From Bacteroidota bacterium (lineage in GTDB: Bacteria > Bacteroidota > Bacteroidia > Bacteroidales > Tannerellaceae): a stretch of 64,000 bases of DNA. Under the pieces are notes generated by a model that saw only the letters and a program-made list of their open reading frames with translations, was not told the origin of the DNA and did not search any database. The DNA is taken from NCBI GenBank assembly GCA_023429375.1, contig JAEYVY010000003.1:62001-126000 (forward strand), given 5' to 3'. The position numbers and the translations under genes are program-made. Positions 8,069 through 17,454 of this stretch are shown piece by piece. How positions within the stretch are numbered: position 1 is the stretch's first letter; each line of letters begins with the position of its first letter.

Positions 8069-10789
8069 TTAACCTTCGATAGCTGCTTGAGCTGCTGCTA
8101 AGCGAGCGATAGGCACACGGAATGGTGAACATGATACATAGTTCAATCCTACACGGTGGCAGAATTTAACTGATGAAGGTTCGCCTCCATGTTCGCCGCA
8201 AATACCGCATTTCAAATCCGGACGAGCTGCACGACCCTTTTCTGTAGCCATACGAACCAATTGTCCTACACCCTTTTGATCCAATACTTGGAATGGGTCT
8301 ACTTTCAAAATCTTCTTTTCAAGATATACAGGTAAGAATGAAGCGATATCATCACGTGAATAACCAAAGGTCATCTGTGTCAAGTCGTTCGTACCGAATG
8401 AGAAGAACTCAGCTGAAGAAGCAATACGATCTGCTGTCAAGGCAGCACGAGGAACTTCTATCATTGTACCAACACTAAATTCAATACGATCACCCTTTTC
8501 TGCGAATAAAGCTTCAGCCGTATTTCTAATTACAGCTTCTTGCTCTTTGAACTCATACAAGATACCTGTCAGAGGAACCATAATTTCCGGTTTTGCAACC
8601 ACACCTTCTTTCTTCAATTCCAGAGCAGCTCCTAAAATAGCACGAGTCTGCATTTCTGTAATTTCAGGATAAGTGTTTCCTAAACGGCAACCACGGTGGC
8701 CTAACATTGGGTTTTGTTCGCTCAATGAATGAACGCGTTGTTGAATTACTTCAACAGAAACACCCATTGCTTTAGCCATTTCTTCCTGGCCTTTAATATC
8801 ATGAGGAACGAATTCATGCAATGGTGGGTCGAGCAAACGTACAGTTACTGGATAGCCATTCATTGCTCTGAAGATGCCTTTGAAGTCTTCAAGTTGATAA
8901 GGCAGGATTTTAGCCAATGCTTTCTTGCGTCCTTCAGCGTTTTCAGCCAAGATCATTTCACGCATAGCTTTAATCTTATCTCCTTCAAAGAACATGTGTT
9001 CTGTACGGCACAAACCGATACCTACAGCACCAAATTTACGAGCAATTTCTGCATCGTGAGGTGTGTCAGCATTTGTTCTTACCTGCAATTTTGTGTATTT
9101 GTCAGCCAGTTTCATCAATTCTTCGAATTCTCCTGAAACTTCAGCTGCAATTGTATCTACTTTTCCGTCGTAAACGTCGCCGTTTGTACCGTTGATCGAA
9201 ATGTAATCGCCTTCTTTTAGAACTTTACCGTCTATTTCAATCGTCTTTTTCTTGTAGTCGATCTTTAACGCTCCAGCTCCTGAAACGCAACATTTACCCA
9301 TACCGCGAGCCACAACAGCAGCATGTGATGTCATACCACCACGTGCAGTCAGGATACCTTCAGCAGCTGCCATACCAGCCAAGTCTTCTGGTGATGTTTC
9401 AATACGAACAAGAATGACTTTCTTTCCTTCTTCTGCCCTTCGAGCTGCTTCTTCAGCAAAGAATACAATCTGACCTGTAGCAGCACCCGGAGAAGCGGGC
9501 AAACCTTTCACCAATACTTTTGCTTTTGCTAATGCTTTCTTATCGAATACTGGGTGCAGAAGTTCGTCAAGCTTATTAGGTTCAACGCGGCTCAACGCTG
9601 TTTTTTCATCGATCATGCCTTGTTTCAACAAGTCCATAGCGATCTTAACCATTGCAAAACCTGTACGTTTACCATTACGTGTTTGCAAGAACCATAGCTT
9701 ACCTTCTTGTACGGTGAATTCCATATCTTGCATATCGCGATAGTGGTTTTCAAGCTTTGTCTGGATAGCATCTAGCTCTTTATAAATTTCAGGCATAGCT
9801 TCTTCTAAAGAAGGATATTCTTTTGCACGTTGTTCTTCAGAAACACCGGCAAGCTCTGCCCAACGTTGAGATCCGATTTTTGTAATCTGCATTGGGGTAC
9901 GAATACCGGCAACAACATCTTCTCCTTGTGCATTGATCAGGTATTCACCATTGAACTGGTCTTCACCGTTACCTGCATCTCTTGAGAAGCAAACACCTGT
10001 AGCTGATGAATCACCCATATTACCGAACACCATCGCTTGTACGTTAACAGCAGTACCCCATTCTGCAGGGATTCCTTCCATTTTACGATAAAGGATAGCG
10101 CGTTCGTTCATCCACGAGTCAAATACAGCGCAAACGGCTCCCCACAACTGTTCGTATGCACAAGTTGGGAAGTCTTTTCCTGTTTGTTTTTTAACTGCGG
10201 CTTTAAATTTCACTACTAGTTCTTTCAGATCTTCAACTGTTAATTGATTATCTAAAGTAACTCCTTTTTCTTCTTTTACTTCTTCAATAATTGCTTCAAA
10301 TGGATCGATGTCTTCTTTATTTGTTGGCTTCATACCTAACACAACATCACCATACATTTGAACGAAACGACGGTATGAGTCCCACGCAAAACGTGCATTT
10401 CCTGTCTTACGAGCTAAACCTTCAACAACTTCGTCGTTTAACCCTAGGTTAAGGATGGTATCCATCATACCCGGCATAGATGCGCGAGCTCCTGAACGAA
10501 CAGAAACCAAAAGTGGATTTTCAACATCTCCAAATTTGGAATTCATTAGTCCTTCAATATTCGCAATGGCAGCTTCAACTTCCTTAGTTAATAATTCTAT
10601 TACTTTATTTTGCCCTAATTCATAATATTCGGCACAGACTTCAGTAGTAATCGTAAATCCCGGAGGAACCGGAACACCGATTAGGTTCATTTCAGCCAGG
10701 TTTGCGCCTTTACCGCCAAGCAGATTTTTCATATCCGCATTCCCTTCGGCTTTTCCATTCCCAAAGGTGTACACTCTTTTCTTTTCCAT
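8069..10789 (-). CDS. ppdK: Pyruvate, phosphate dikinase
   Basis: The enzyme interconverts pyruvate, ATP and phosphate with phosphoenolpyruvate, AMP and pyrophosphate, and works in anaerobic Bacteroidetes at the PEP/pyruvate node. The order of domains is complete. An N-terminal ATP-grasp part opens with [12 protein letters not shown] and contains [21 protein letters not shown] in short conserved blocks. The phosphohistidine domain has [16 protein letters not shown]. The PEP-binding barrel has [19 protein letters not shown] and [11 protein letters not shown]. At 906 residues it has the normal length. The start at 10789 ([15 protein letters not shown]) matches the family; an upstream in-frame ATG would add 12 residues of unlikely sequence. 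A TATATTTG element lies 56 nt upstream, and a terminator follows the gene, so it is probably monocistronic. Confidence 0.97.
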   Translation of the reverse strand: MEKKRVYTFGNGKAEGNADMKNLLGGKGANLAEMNLIGVPVPPGFTITTEVCAEYYELGQNKVIELLTKEVEAAIANIEGLMNSKFGDVENPLLVSVRSGARASMPGMMDTILNLGLNDEVVEGLARKTGNARFAWDSYRRFVQMYGDVVLGMKPTNKEDIDPFEAIIEEVKEEKGVTLDNQLTVEDLKELVVKFKAAVKKQTGKDFPTCAYEQLWGAVCAVFDSWMNERAILYRKMEGIPAEWGTAVNVQAMVFGNMGDSSATGVCFSRDAGNGEDQFNGEYLINAQGEDVVAGIRTPMQITKIGSQRWAELAGVSEEQRAKEYPSLEEAMPEIYKELDAIQTKLENHYRDMQDMEFTVQEGKLWFLQTRNGKRTGFAMVKIAMDLLKQGMIDEKTALSRVEPNKLDELLHPVFDKKALAKAKVLVKGLPASPGAATGQIVFFAEEAARRAEEGKKVILVRIETSPEDLAGMAAAEGILTARGGMTSHAAVVARGMGKCCVSGAGALKIDYKKKTIEIDGKVLKEGDYISINGTNGDVYDGKVDTIAAEVSGEFEELMKLADKYTKLQVRTNADTPHDAEIARKFGAVGIGLCRTEHMFFEGDKIKAMREMILAENAEGRKKALAKILPYQLEDFKGIFRAMNGYPVTVRLLDPPLHEFVPHDIKGQEEMAKAMGVSVEVIQQRVHSLSEQNPMLGHRGCRLGNTYPEITEMQTRAILGAALELKKEGVVAKPEIMVPLTGILYEFKEQEAVIRNTAEALFAEKGDRIEFSVGTMIEVPRAALTADRIASSAEFFSFGTNDLTQMTFGYSRDDIASFLPVYLEKKILKVDPFQVLDQKGVGQLVRMATEKGRAARPDLKCGICGEHGGEPSSVKFCHRVGLNYVSCSPFRVPIARLAAAQAAIEG

Positions 10790-10844
10790 AAAATTTAGAT
10801 AGTTCTTATTAGATTTGTTTTGCAATCTCGACTTTACATTTATG

Positions 10845-10852
10845 CAAATATA
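10845..10852 (-). promoter_or_regulatory. -7 promoter element of ppdK
   Basis: TATATTTG on the minus strand is a perfect TAnnTTTG match 56 nt before the ppdK start. A good -33 element is not evident. Confidence 0.5.
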
Positions 10853-10939
10853 TGCTATTTAATGTTTATTAGTAATAAAGTGTTATCATGAAAAAATGTG
10901 TTTTATAACTATCTAATAAAATATTTTCAAGTAAATATG

Positions 10940-10947
10940 TACATTTG
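10940..10947 (+). promoter_or_regulatory. -7 promoter element of rlmD
   Basis: TACATTTG is a perfect TAnnTTTG match. Its last three bases are the TTG that would start the longest reading frame of rlmD, so that TTG cannot be the start codon of a transcript made here. Transcription should start near 10954. Confidence 0.55.
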
Positions 10948-10974
10948 TGTGGCGAAAAATTAAATATTAAGAAA

Positions 10975-12387
10975 TTGGCTAAGAAAAAGAGACAATTACC
11001 TCTGTTAGAGAAGGTAATGATTACCGGTGTAGGTGCTGAAGGTAAAGCGATTGCGAAGGTGAATGATTACGTAGTTTTTATACCCTACGTAGCCCCGGGA
11101 GATGTGGTTGACATCCAGTTGACAAGAAAGAAAAACAGTTATGCTGAAGGACGCGCTGTCAAATTTCATGAATATTCTGCCCAACGTACGGAACCATTTT
11201 GTGAACACTTTGGTGTTTGTGGAGGCTGTAAATGGCAACATCTTCCTTACGAAGAACAATTAAAGCATAAACATAAGCAAGTAATAGATAATCTTACGCG
11301 GATCGGTAAGATAGAAATGGAGGAAATACAACCTATTCTTGGGTCTGAACGTACCGTTTTTTATCGCAACAAACTGGAGTTTACTTTTTCAAACAAGAAA
11401 TGGCTTACGGATGAAGAAGTTTCTTCCGGGAAAAAATTCGATTGCATGGATGCGGCTGGATTTCATATCCCCGGTATGTTCGACAAGGTTCTGGATATAA
11501 ATAAGTGCTGGTTACAAAATGATATCTCCAACAAAATAAGATTAGCCGTAAAGGATTTTTGCCATTCACATGAAGGATATCCGTTTTTTGACCTTCGTAA
11601 TCAGGAGGGATTCATACGTACATTAATGATACGTACGTCATCTACCAACGATTTGATGGTTGTGGTTGTCTTTTACTATGAAGACGAAGCCAGAAGAGTG
11701 GCCTTGCTGGACTATCTGAAAGAGCAATTCCCCGAAATCACTTCCTTACTATATGTGATTAACGAAAAATGTAACGATACGATCACAGATCAGGAGATTC
11801 TTGTATATGCCGGCAAAGACCACATGATAGAAGAGATGGAAGGACTTAAGTTTAAAGTCGGTGCCAAATCGTTCTATCAAACAAATAGCGAACAGGCCTA
11901 TAATTTGTATAAGATTGCACGTGATTTTGCAGGACTGACCGGAAACGAAATTGTTTACGACTTATATACAGGAACAGGTACAATCGCAAACTTTGTTTCT
12001 CGTCAAGCAAAGAAGGTGGTCGGTATTGAATATATACCCGAAGCAATTGAAGATGCAAAAGTGAATGCTGCATTGAACAATATTTCCAATACAACGTTCT
12101 ATGCAGGTGATATGAAAGATATTTTGGTAGACGAATTTATTAAAGAAAATGGTCAACCGGATGTCATTATTACCGACCCGCCCCGTGCAGGTATGCATGA
12201 CGATGTGATTAAAACAATCCTCAATGCTGAACCTAAACGTATCGTTTATGTTAGCTGCAATCCGGCAACACAGGCTAGAGACCTTAATCTACTAAGCGTA
12301 AAATACGACGTAAAGAAGGTAAGGCCTGTGGATATGTTCCCTCATACCCATCACGTGGAAAACGTGGTCTTGTTAGAAAAGAAATAA
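10975..12387 (+). CDS. rlmD: 23S rRNA (uracil(1939)-C5)-methyltransferase RlmD
   Basis: The protein is a TrmA/RumA-family methyltransferase that uses SAM to make 5-methyluridine in rRNA. An N-terminal TRAM domain (ITGVGAEGKAIAK, VAPGDVVDI) binds RNA. Four cysteines, around CEHFGVCGGCKW, would hold an Fe-S cluster. The C-terminal part has the SAM site (VYDLYTGTGTIANF), DPPRAGMH, and the nucleophile in YVSCNPATQARDL. There is no in-frame ATG before the conserved LEKV segment. I therefore choose the TTG at 10975, which gives MAKKKRQLP, like related proteins that begin with a short Lys-rich stretch; the TTG at 10945 overlaps the promoter. This start is inferred. The transglycosylase gene follows after 16 nt. 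Confidence 0.88.
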   Translation: MAKKKRQLPLLEKVMITGVGAEGKAIAKVNDYVVFIPYVAPGDVVDIQLTRKKNSYAEGRAVKFHEYSAQRTEPFCEHFGVCGGCKWQHLPYEEQLKHKHKQVIDNLTRIGKIEMEEIQPILGSERTVFYRNKLEFTFSNKKWLTDEEVSSGKKFDCMDAAGFHIPGMFDKVLDINKCWLQNDISNKIRLAVKDFCHSHEGYPFFDLRNQEGFIRTLMIRTSSTNDLMVVVVFYYEDEARRVALLDYLKEQFPEITSLLYVINEKCNDTITDQEILVYAGKDHMIEEMEGLKFKVGAKSFYQTNSEQAYNLYKIARDFAGLTGNEIVYDLYTGTGTIANFVSRQAKKVVGIEYIPEAIEDAKVNAALNNISNTTFYAGDMKDILVDEFIKENGQPDVIITDPPRAGMHDDVIKTILNAEPKRIVYVSCNPATQARDLNLLSVKYDVKKVRPVDMFPHTHHVENVVLLEKK

Positions 12388-12403
12388 AGTATTGCTTTAT
12401 CTT

Positions 12404-13780
12404 ATGATAAAAAAAGGGCTTTTATACTTCACCTCTTTATGTTTGTTAAACGGATGTTCCATCACTCACAAGAGTGAGTCCGAGATACGTGATTTTGCTC
12501 AAATAAAGCAGTCTGGTGAAATTAAAGCTGTCACATTATACGGCTCGACCTCGTACTTTCAATATAAGATGGAGGACATGGGTTACGAATACGATTTGAT
12601 TCATGATTTTGCAAACGTAAACGACCTCAAACTAACCATCCTTGTGGCTGAAAGTTTACCGAAGCTGATTGAAATGGTAAAAACAGGAGAAGCGGATGTT
12701 GCCGCTTATCCTGTTTTTATTAATAATGAACTTAAAAACGAAGTCCTTGCTTGCGGTATTGAAGAATTGACCAGCCAGGTCTTAGTTCAACGCGCAAACA
12801 AAGGAGACACCCTGCTCAACAATGTAACTGAGCTAATTGGTAAAGAGATTCATGTAAAATCAAATACCAAATATGCAGAAAGGCTCCATAACCTTAATGA
12901 AGAGCTGGGTGGCGGAATTCAGATAGTAGAAATTGAAGAAGATTCGATCACAACGGAAGATTTGATTGAGAAAGTATCAAAAGGTGAAATCCGGTATACG
13001 GTGAGTGACGACAACCTGGCTCGACTGAATAAAACCTATCATTGGAATATCAATATTAATTTGAACATAAGCTTCATGCAACGCTCTTCGTGGATTGTCA
13101 ACAAAAACAGTCCCGAACTAGCTAAAGCGATAAACGAATGGTCGTCCAATAATACAGGAAAAAGAGTGTTCAGAGCAACTGCCAAACGGTATTTTGAATT
13201 GAGTAAAATACCGGACTTAAGTGAAATTCCGGAGATAAAGAATGGTTTTATCTCTCCGTTTGATTCCACATTCAAGAAGCACGCTCCTACTCTTAAGTGG
13301 GACTGGCAATTATTAGCCTCAATTGCCTATCAGGAATCGAGATTTAATACCCGCGTAGTATCATGGGTAGGAGCTGAGGGACTGATGGGTATTATGCCGG
13401 GAACCGCAAAAGGTTTCGGAGTGAGTCCGCACGAGCTTCTCGACCCGGATATCTCGGTTGCCACAGCCGTTCGTTGCCTTATCGAATTCCGGAAAGGGTT
13501 TCAGAAGATATCCGATCCTCAAGAAAAAATCAAGTTCACATTAGCTGCTTATAATGCCGGAATTGGTCATATTTACGATGCACAACGGTTAGCCATCAAG
13601 TACGGCAAAGACCCGTCTGTTTGGGATAACAATGTGGCTGAATATATCCGGTTAAAAAGCGAGCCCTACTATTATAATGACTCGGTTTGTGTGCATGGTT
13701 ATCTGCGTGGTTCGGAAACGGCAAACTACGTAAAACAAGTTATGAACCGCTACACTTATTACAAAGAACGTACGAAGTAG
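12404..13780 (+). CDS. mltF: MltF-like lytic murein transglycosylase lipoprotein
   Basis: The protein has a lipobox (LNGC) and so is membrane-anchored in the periplasm. Residues of about 40-250 are a solute-binding-protein type 3 domain, as in MltF, where it acts as an allosteric sensor. The C-terminal part is a goose-lysozyme SLT domain with the catalytic Glu at 311 (AYQESRFN), then GLMGIMPGTA and LAAYNAG, all family hallmarks. It cleaves the MurNAc-GlcNAc bond of peptidoglycan to form an anhydro product. The start is set at the ATG at 12404; the longest frame begins at a TTG four codons earlier. It follows rlmD by 16 nt and is probably co-transcribed with it. The downstream OmpW-like gene is convergent. 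Confidence 0.9.
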   Translation: MIKKGLLYFTSLCLLNGCSITHKSESEIRDFAQIKQSGEIKAVTLYGSTSYFQYKMEDMGYEYDLIHDFANVNDLKLTILVAESLPKLIEMVKTGEADVAAYPVFINNELKNEVLACGIEELTSQVLVQRANKGDTLLNNVTELIGKEIHVKSNTKYAERLHNLNEELGGGIQIVEIEEDSITTEDLIEKVSKGEIRYTVSDDNLARLNKTYHWNININLNISFMQRSSWIVNKNSPELAKAINEWSSNNTGKRVFRATAKRYFELSKIPDLSEIPEIKNGFISPFDSTFKKHAPTLKWDWQLLASIAYQESRFNTRVVSWVGAEGLMGIMPGTAKGFGVSPHELLDPDISVATAVRCLIEFRKGFQKISDPQEKIKFTLAAYNAGIGHIYDAQRLAIKYGKDPSVWDNNVAEYIRLKSEPYYYNDSVCVHGYLRGSETANYVKQVMNRYTYYKERTK

Positions 13781-13848
13781 TCCAAAAGAAAAGGGCCAAA
13801 CCTTTTACAGTTCAGCCCTCACTTCTATTATATTAATTTCTTTATTTA

Positions 13849-14316
13849 TCAGAAATTATATCCTACGCGAAGACCCGCAACAGCTTGATCAAATCTCGAA
13901 GTAATGTAATACTTCATCTCCAACCCTACAGTTACTTCTTTTGTCGCATAGAGTTCAACACCCAATCCCACGTTAAGGCCTAAACGATTTACATTAGAAG
14001 ATGACCATTTGCTATCCCAAAATGTAAGTCCGACTCCTCCTAACGGATAGAAACCGAATAAATCATTTAAGGCAAACACATAGTGCGCATTAACATCAAT
14101 AGCCCATGCACTCAGATGATTGTTCTTGAAATAATGCGAAATACTCGGTGCTAAGCGCAACTCATCTGTCACATTATATCTAAAATCAAGTCCTGCAATG
14201 GCATTTTCTGTGTCAACAGCATGCCCCAATGTAAATCCGGCAGAGGTATTACCCTTCTGCGCATAACCTAACGTCACAATAGCTGCAAATACGAGCAGCA
14301 TCATCATTTTTCTCAT
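13849..14316 (-). CDS. Small outer-membrane beta-barrel protein
   Basis: The protein has 155 residues and begins with a signal peptide (cleavage after GYAQ). The mature part of about 135 residues shows alternating hydrophobic and polar residues, Gly-rich turns and a terminal aromatic residue (RVGYNF), typical of an 8-stranded barrel of the OmpW/opacity-porin type. The strand starting LRLAPSISHYF and the later VGLGVELYATKEVTVGLE stretch are typical pieces. Its substrate, if any, is not visible. The C69 dipeptidase gene ends 53 nt upstream, so the two may share a transcript. Confidence 0.75.
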   Translation of the reverse strand: MRKMMMLLVFAAIVTLGYAQKGNTSAGFTLGHAVDTENAIAGLDFRYNVTDELRLAPSISHYFKNNHLSAWAIDVNAHYVFALNDLFGFYPLGGVGLTFWDSKWSSSNVNRLGLNVGLGVELYATKEVTVGLEMKYYITSRFDQAVAGLRVGYNF

Positions 14317-14369
14317 ACCTTATTAATCTCCTAATTTGTTAAAATGGTTAAATGACCTCAATAATAGAA

Positions 14370-16013
14370 TTATTCTTTTACACGTAAGCGTTCTCCGGCG
14401 CTTTTAACAATACTACGGTAATATGTTTCATCATAGCCTGGGAAATCAGGATATGCAGACAGGCCGTAGCCATTATCTAAGAAACGTCCATTTGCTTCTT
14501 TCTTTACATTACCATCAATATACTTAACGATCAGATACTCGCCCAACTTCTTCCAGCGTGCAGTGGCTTCGTCCGCATTTGTAGTACTATACCAAGTCAA
14601 GAAATTAACGGCTTCTGCCGGATTCTTTTGATACAGTTCTAAAGCTGCCTTGTCAATAGCAGGTAATTGAGCTTGAAAACCGTTTTCGAGTTCTTGTTGA
14701 ACCTTACGTATATCTTGAATCATGAAGCTATACTTGTGGTAAGCCATATTAGCCACCCAGTTGTGAATCCAAAATGCCGATGTCCAAGAAAAGTTCATCA
14801 TATCACCATTTCCTACACGATAACATTCAGGAGAAGCTGTTACTGAACAATAGATTGGAGTAAATACAGCCATATCAGCATCATCAACGCCAAACCAAAG
14901 CACACCACCAATTGCATCAGGCAACCAGTTACGCATTTGCGGAACAATTACAAAACCTGTTTGTTGTGTAGCAATGGCACGTTCATTTACGTATGTCTTT
15001 CCATCTACAGTGAAGTTCATTGGTCTCCAACGATAAGGAACCTTAAATGGCCCGGCACCATCATCTTTAGTCATATCCAAATCTGTACCTTCGTAATGAT
15101 CACGCATTCCATTTTGAACGTCTTGAACAGACAGTTTTCTATCCGGCTTAATATAAAGAGGCATCGGCTCTTTGCTGGCGTCTCCTTTAATAAAGTCGGT
15201 ATATTTATCCATCGTCTTATCGTATTTGCGGAAGAATGCCCAAACGCGTGCTTCACAACCACGCAAACCGCTGAAGTCGTATGGACAATATGCTTTTGCA
15301 AAACTAAAATCCTTATCTTTTCCTTTGAAATAGCCTTTTTCACGTGCGAAAGAGACTACATCTGGTGAGTAGAGACAGTTTTCTTTGTCATCAAATGGTA
15401 TCTGTTGGATACGAGACTGGTTGGCATGAGCTGAAATACAATCGTCAGGGATACGAATAGCTACCCAAACAGCGCCTTTATTTCCTACTCCCTTACCAAT
15501 CATTTCCATGATCCATGCTTCGTTTTTGTCTGCAATCGAAAATGATTCACCACTGCTGTAATAACCGTGTTCAGCTACTAAACAGGTGATTACATTAATC
15601 GCTTCACGAGCAGTTTTTGAACGTTGTAAGGCTATATAAATCAGGCTTCCATAATCCATTATTCCGGTTGTATCCACTAACTCAGGTCTTCCGCCGAAAG
15701 TGCTTTCCGTGATAGCTACCTGATGCTCATTCATGTTACCTACAACTGAATAAGTACGTTCTACCTGAGGAATTTTGCCTAATGGTTTATTCGTATCCCA
15801 CTCGCGTATTTCCAACATACTACCTTTTGGCCATACAGCTGCAGGCCAACGATAAAGCTCTCCGTACAATCCATGTGAATCGGCTGCATAACTAATCATA
15901 ACCGAACCATCTACAGAGGCCTTTTTACCTACAAGAAAACTGGTACAAGCCATCGTTTCCATAACAGAAACAAAGGCTAATGCCGTTGCAACAATAAAAA
16001 GTTTCTTCTTCAT
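14370..16013 (-). CDS. C69 family (U34) dipeptidase
   Basis: The protein is an Ntn-hydrolase of the C69 family, which cleaves dipeptides. The signal peptide ends just before Cys23 (METMACTSFLVG). In this family the Cys becomes the N-terminal nucleophile after processing, so removal of the signal and activation appear to be one step. Other family blocks are present: GSVMISYAADSH, WIMEMIGKG, and WFGVDDADMAVFTPIYCS in short form near residue 380. The length of 547 residues matches Bacteroidales homologues, which act in the periplasm or at the surface. The small membrane protein gene ends 34 nt upstream and a TlpA-like gene lies beyond it, all on the same strand. Confidence 0.9.
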   Translation of the reverse strand: MKKKLFIVATALAFVSVMETMACTSFLVGKKASVDGSVMISYAADSHGLYGELYRWPAAVWPKGSMLEIREWDTNKPLGKIPQVERTYSVVGNMNEHQVAITESTFGGRPELVDTTGIMDYGSLIYIALQRSKTAREAINVITCLVAEHGYYSSGESFSIADKNEAWIMEMIGKGVGNKGAVWVAIRIPDDCISAHANQSRIQQIPFDDKENCLYSPDVVSFAREKGYFKGKDKDFSFAKAYCPYDFSGLRGCEARVWAFFRKYDKTMDKYTDFIKGDASKEPMPLYIKPDRKLSVQDVQNGMRDHYEGTDLDMTKDDGAGPFKVPYRWRPMNFTVDGKTYVNERAIATQQTGFVIVPQMRNWLPDAIGGVLWFGVDDADMAVFTPIYCSVTASPECYRVGNGDMMNFSWTSAFWIHNWVANMAYHKYSFMIQDIRKVQQELENGFQAQLPAIDKAALELYQKNPAEAVNFLTWYSTTNADEATARWKKLGEYLIVKYIDGNVKKEANGRFLDNGYGLSAYPDFPGYDETYYRSIVKSAGERLRVKE

Positions 16014-16047
16014 ATAATATTTAAAGTTGATAATTGTCCTTCAGATT

Positions 16048-16236
16048 TTATTTGAAATTCTTTCGGATAAAAAATAATATAAGGGAGAAGTTTAATACAA
16101 GTATTCCTCCACAACAGGCAAGAAAGGTAGCAAATAAGGGCTTCTCGCCTTGATAAACGAAATAAACAATTACAGTTGCTAAAACTATAAGAGCAATAAT
16201 AATTAGTAAAATACGTGTAAGCAACTTCTTCTTCAT
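16048..16236 (-). CDS. Small two-helix membrane protein
   Basis: This 62-residue ORF has a Lys-rich start, a first hydrophobic helix (about 8-28), a short polar loop (YQGEKP) and a second helix (about 35-54), ending in RKNFK. It sits 8 nt after the TlpA-like gene and 34 nt before the dipeptidase gene, in the same direction, and uses codons like its neighbours, so I take it as real. I do not recognise a family. It may be a small accessory subunit at the inner membrane. Confidence 0.6.
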   Translation of the reverse strand: MKKKLLTRILLIIIALIVLATVIVYFVYQGEKPLFATFLACCGGILVLNFSLILFFIRKNFK

Positions 16237-16244
16237 GATCTATA

Positions 16245-17366
16245 TTATTTGAAAAGTTCTTCCAATTTCTTGTTCAATTCTTCACCATGTAAATTCTTAG
16301 CTATAATCGTTCCTTCTTTATCGATTAGCAATACATGAGGAATTGAATTTACGCCATAAATAGCTGCACCTGCATTCTGCCAGCCTTTAAGATCTGACAT
16401 TTGAGGCCAGGTAATGCCTAAATCTTTAGTTCCTTTTACCCAAGCATCCTTGTCATTATCTAAAGATATGCCAACGATTTCAAATCCTTTTGCTTTGTAT
16501 TTCTTATAGGCTTCGACCATATTAGGTATTTCTCTACGGCAAGGTCCACACCAAGAAGCCCAGAAATCGACTAATACATATTTGCCTTGGCCAACATAAT
16601 CAGACAATTTCTTTACTTCTCCTTTCATATCTGCCATTTCGAAATCTGTAAACTTCTGACCAACTGCAACCGTTTTCAAAATATCCAGATGAGCAATCAA
16701 GCGATCAACACCAGGAGCAGATTTAAATACTGAATCAGCTTGTAAAAGGATAGCATTTTGATCTTCTTCATTCAGTTCGTATCGAAAATCATATAAAGTC
16801 TTTCCTGCAATCAGTTTATCTTTATTCGACAAAAGATAAGCTTTTGCAATTCCACTTTGCTTCTCTGCCAATTTCATGTATTCTGCTTCTGCAGCTTTCA
16901 TTGATTCAGTATCTTCCTCATTTGCATTGGTAAAAACAGCTTCAATTTGATCCTTCAATACAATCAGCTCTTTTTGAAAGGCAGCAAACGCATCATTCTC
17001 AGGCGTACCGGTAACTGAAGAGTTCTTATCGAGTACAGCTGCAAGCTTAGCATTTTCTAAGGTAAATATGGCAGAAAAAGGAGCGTTCAATCCTGATGTA
17101 GTACGAGCAGGTTCTACTACTTCGCTACTAAAACGAAGGACACGAAGAGCTGGTGTTTCCTGAACACCGGCAAATGCAAATGTTTCATTGCTAACAAGTG
17201 CGCTATCCAGAGGAGCTGCGTCACGTTCTCCATAAGGATATAAATAAACATACTGGCCATTTAATGTTGCGTCAGCTACAGTCCCTGATATTTTATAGCC
17301 CGGTTTTTCAGCACAAGCAGCTAAAAGGATGGCAAGGCCGGTAAAAAGAATAATTTTTTTCATCAT
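16245..17366 (-). CDS. TlpA-like thiol:disulfide oxidoreductase lipoprotein
   Basis: The protein has a lipobox (LLAAC), so it is anchored in the periplasm. The N-terminal 130 residues are a DUF4369-type beta domain (YKISGTVADATLNGQYVYLYP in part). A helical linker follows. The last 140 residues are a thioredoxin fold with the active site WASWCGPCRREIP and the cis-Pro region NSIPHVLLID. This domain order is common in Bacteroidetes and serves to reduce disulfides in the periplasm. Length is 373 residues. Two adjacent ATGs could start it; the difference is one residue. It heads a likely three-gene unit with the small membrane protein and the C69 dipeptidase. Confidence 0.9.
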   Translation of the reverse strand: MMKKIILFTGLAILLAACAEKPGYKISGTVADATLNGQYVYLYPYGERDAAPLDSALVSNETFAFAGVQETPALRVLRFSSEVVEPARTTSGLNAPFSAIFTLENAKLAAVLDKNSSVTGTPENDAFAAFQKELIVLKDQIEAVFTNANEEDTESMKAAEAEYMKLAEKQSGIAKAYLLSNKDKLIAGKTLYDFRYELNEEDQNAILLQADSVFKSAPGVDRLIAHLDILKTVAVGQKFTDFEMADMKGEVKKLSDYVGQGKYVLVDFWASWCGPCRREIPNMVEAYKKYKAKGFEIVGISLDNDKDAWVKGTKDLGITWPQMSDLKGWQNAGAAIYGVNSIPHVLLIDKEGTIIAKNLHGEELNKKLEELFK

Positions 17367-17454
17367 TTCAAAATTAAAATTGTGAATCGAACAGAGAGAA
17401 TATTATCTATGTTATAGATGCGAAGATAAAGAAAAACACGATAAACGCCGTCAA

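Noticed and set aside
8729..9136. A 135-codon plus-strand ORF inside ppdK
   Set aside because: It is the shadow of a well-conserved gene on the other strand, has no start context or promoter, and its translation is rich in Phe, Cys and His as in random antisense frames.
13792..13819. Possible terminator after the transglycosylase gene (AGGGC and GCCCT arms)
   Set aside because: The stem is only 5 bp with an 18-nt loop and no clear T-run, so support is too weak.
14937..15368. A 143-codon plus-strand ORF inside the C69 dipeptidase gene
   Set aside because: Antisense to a conserved coding region, low-quality composition, no family resemblance.
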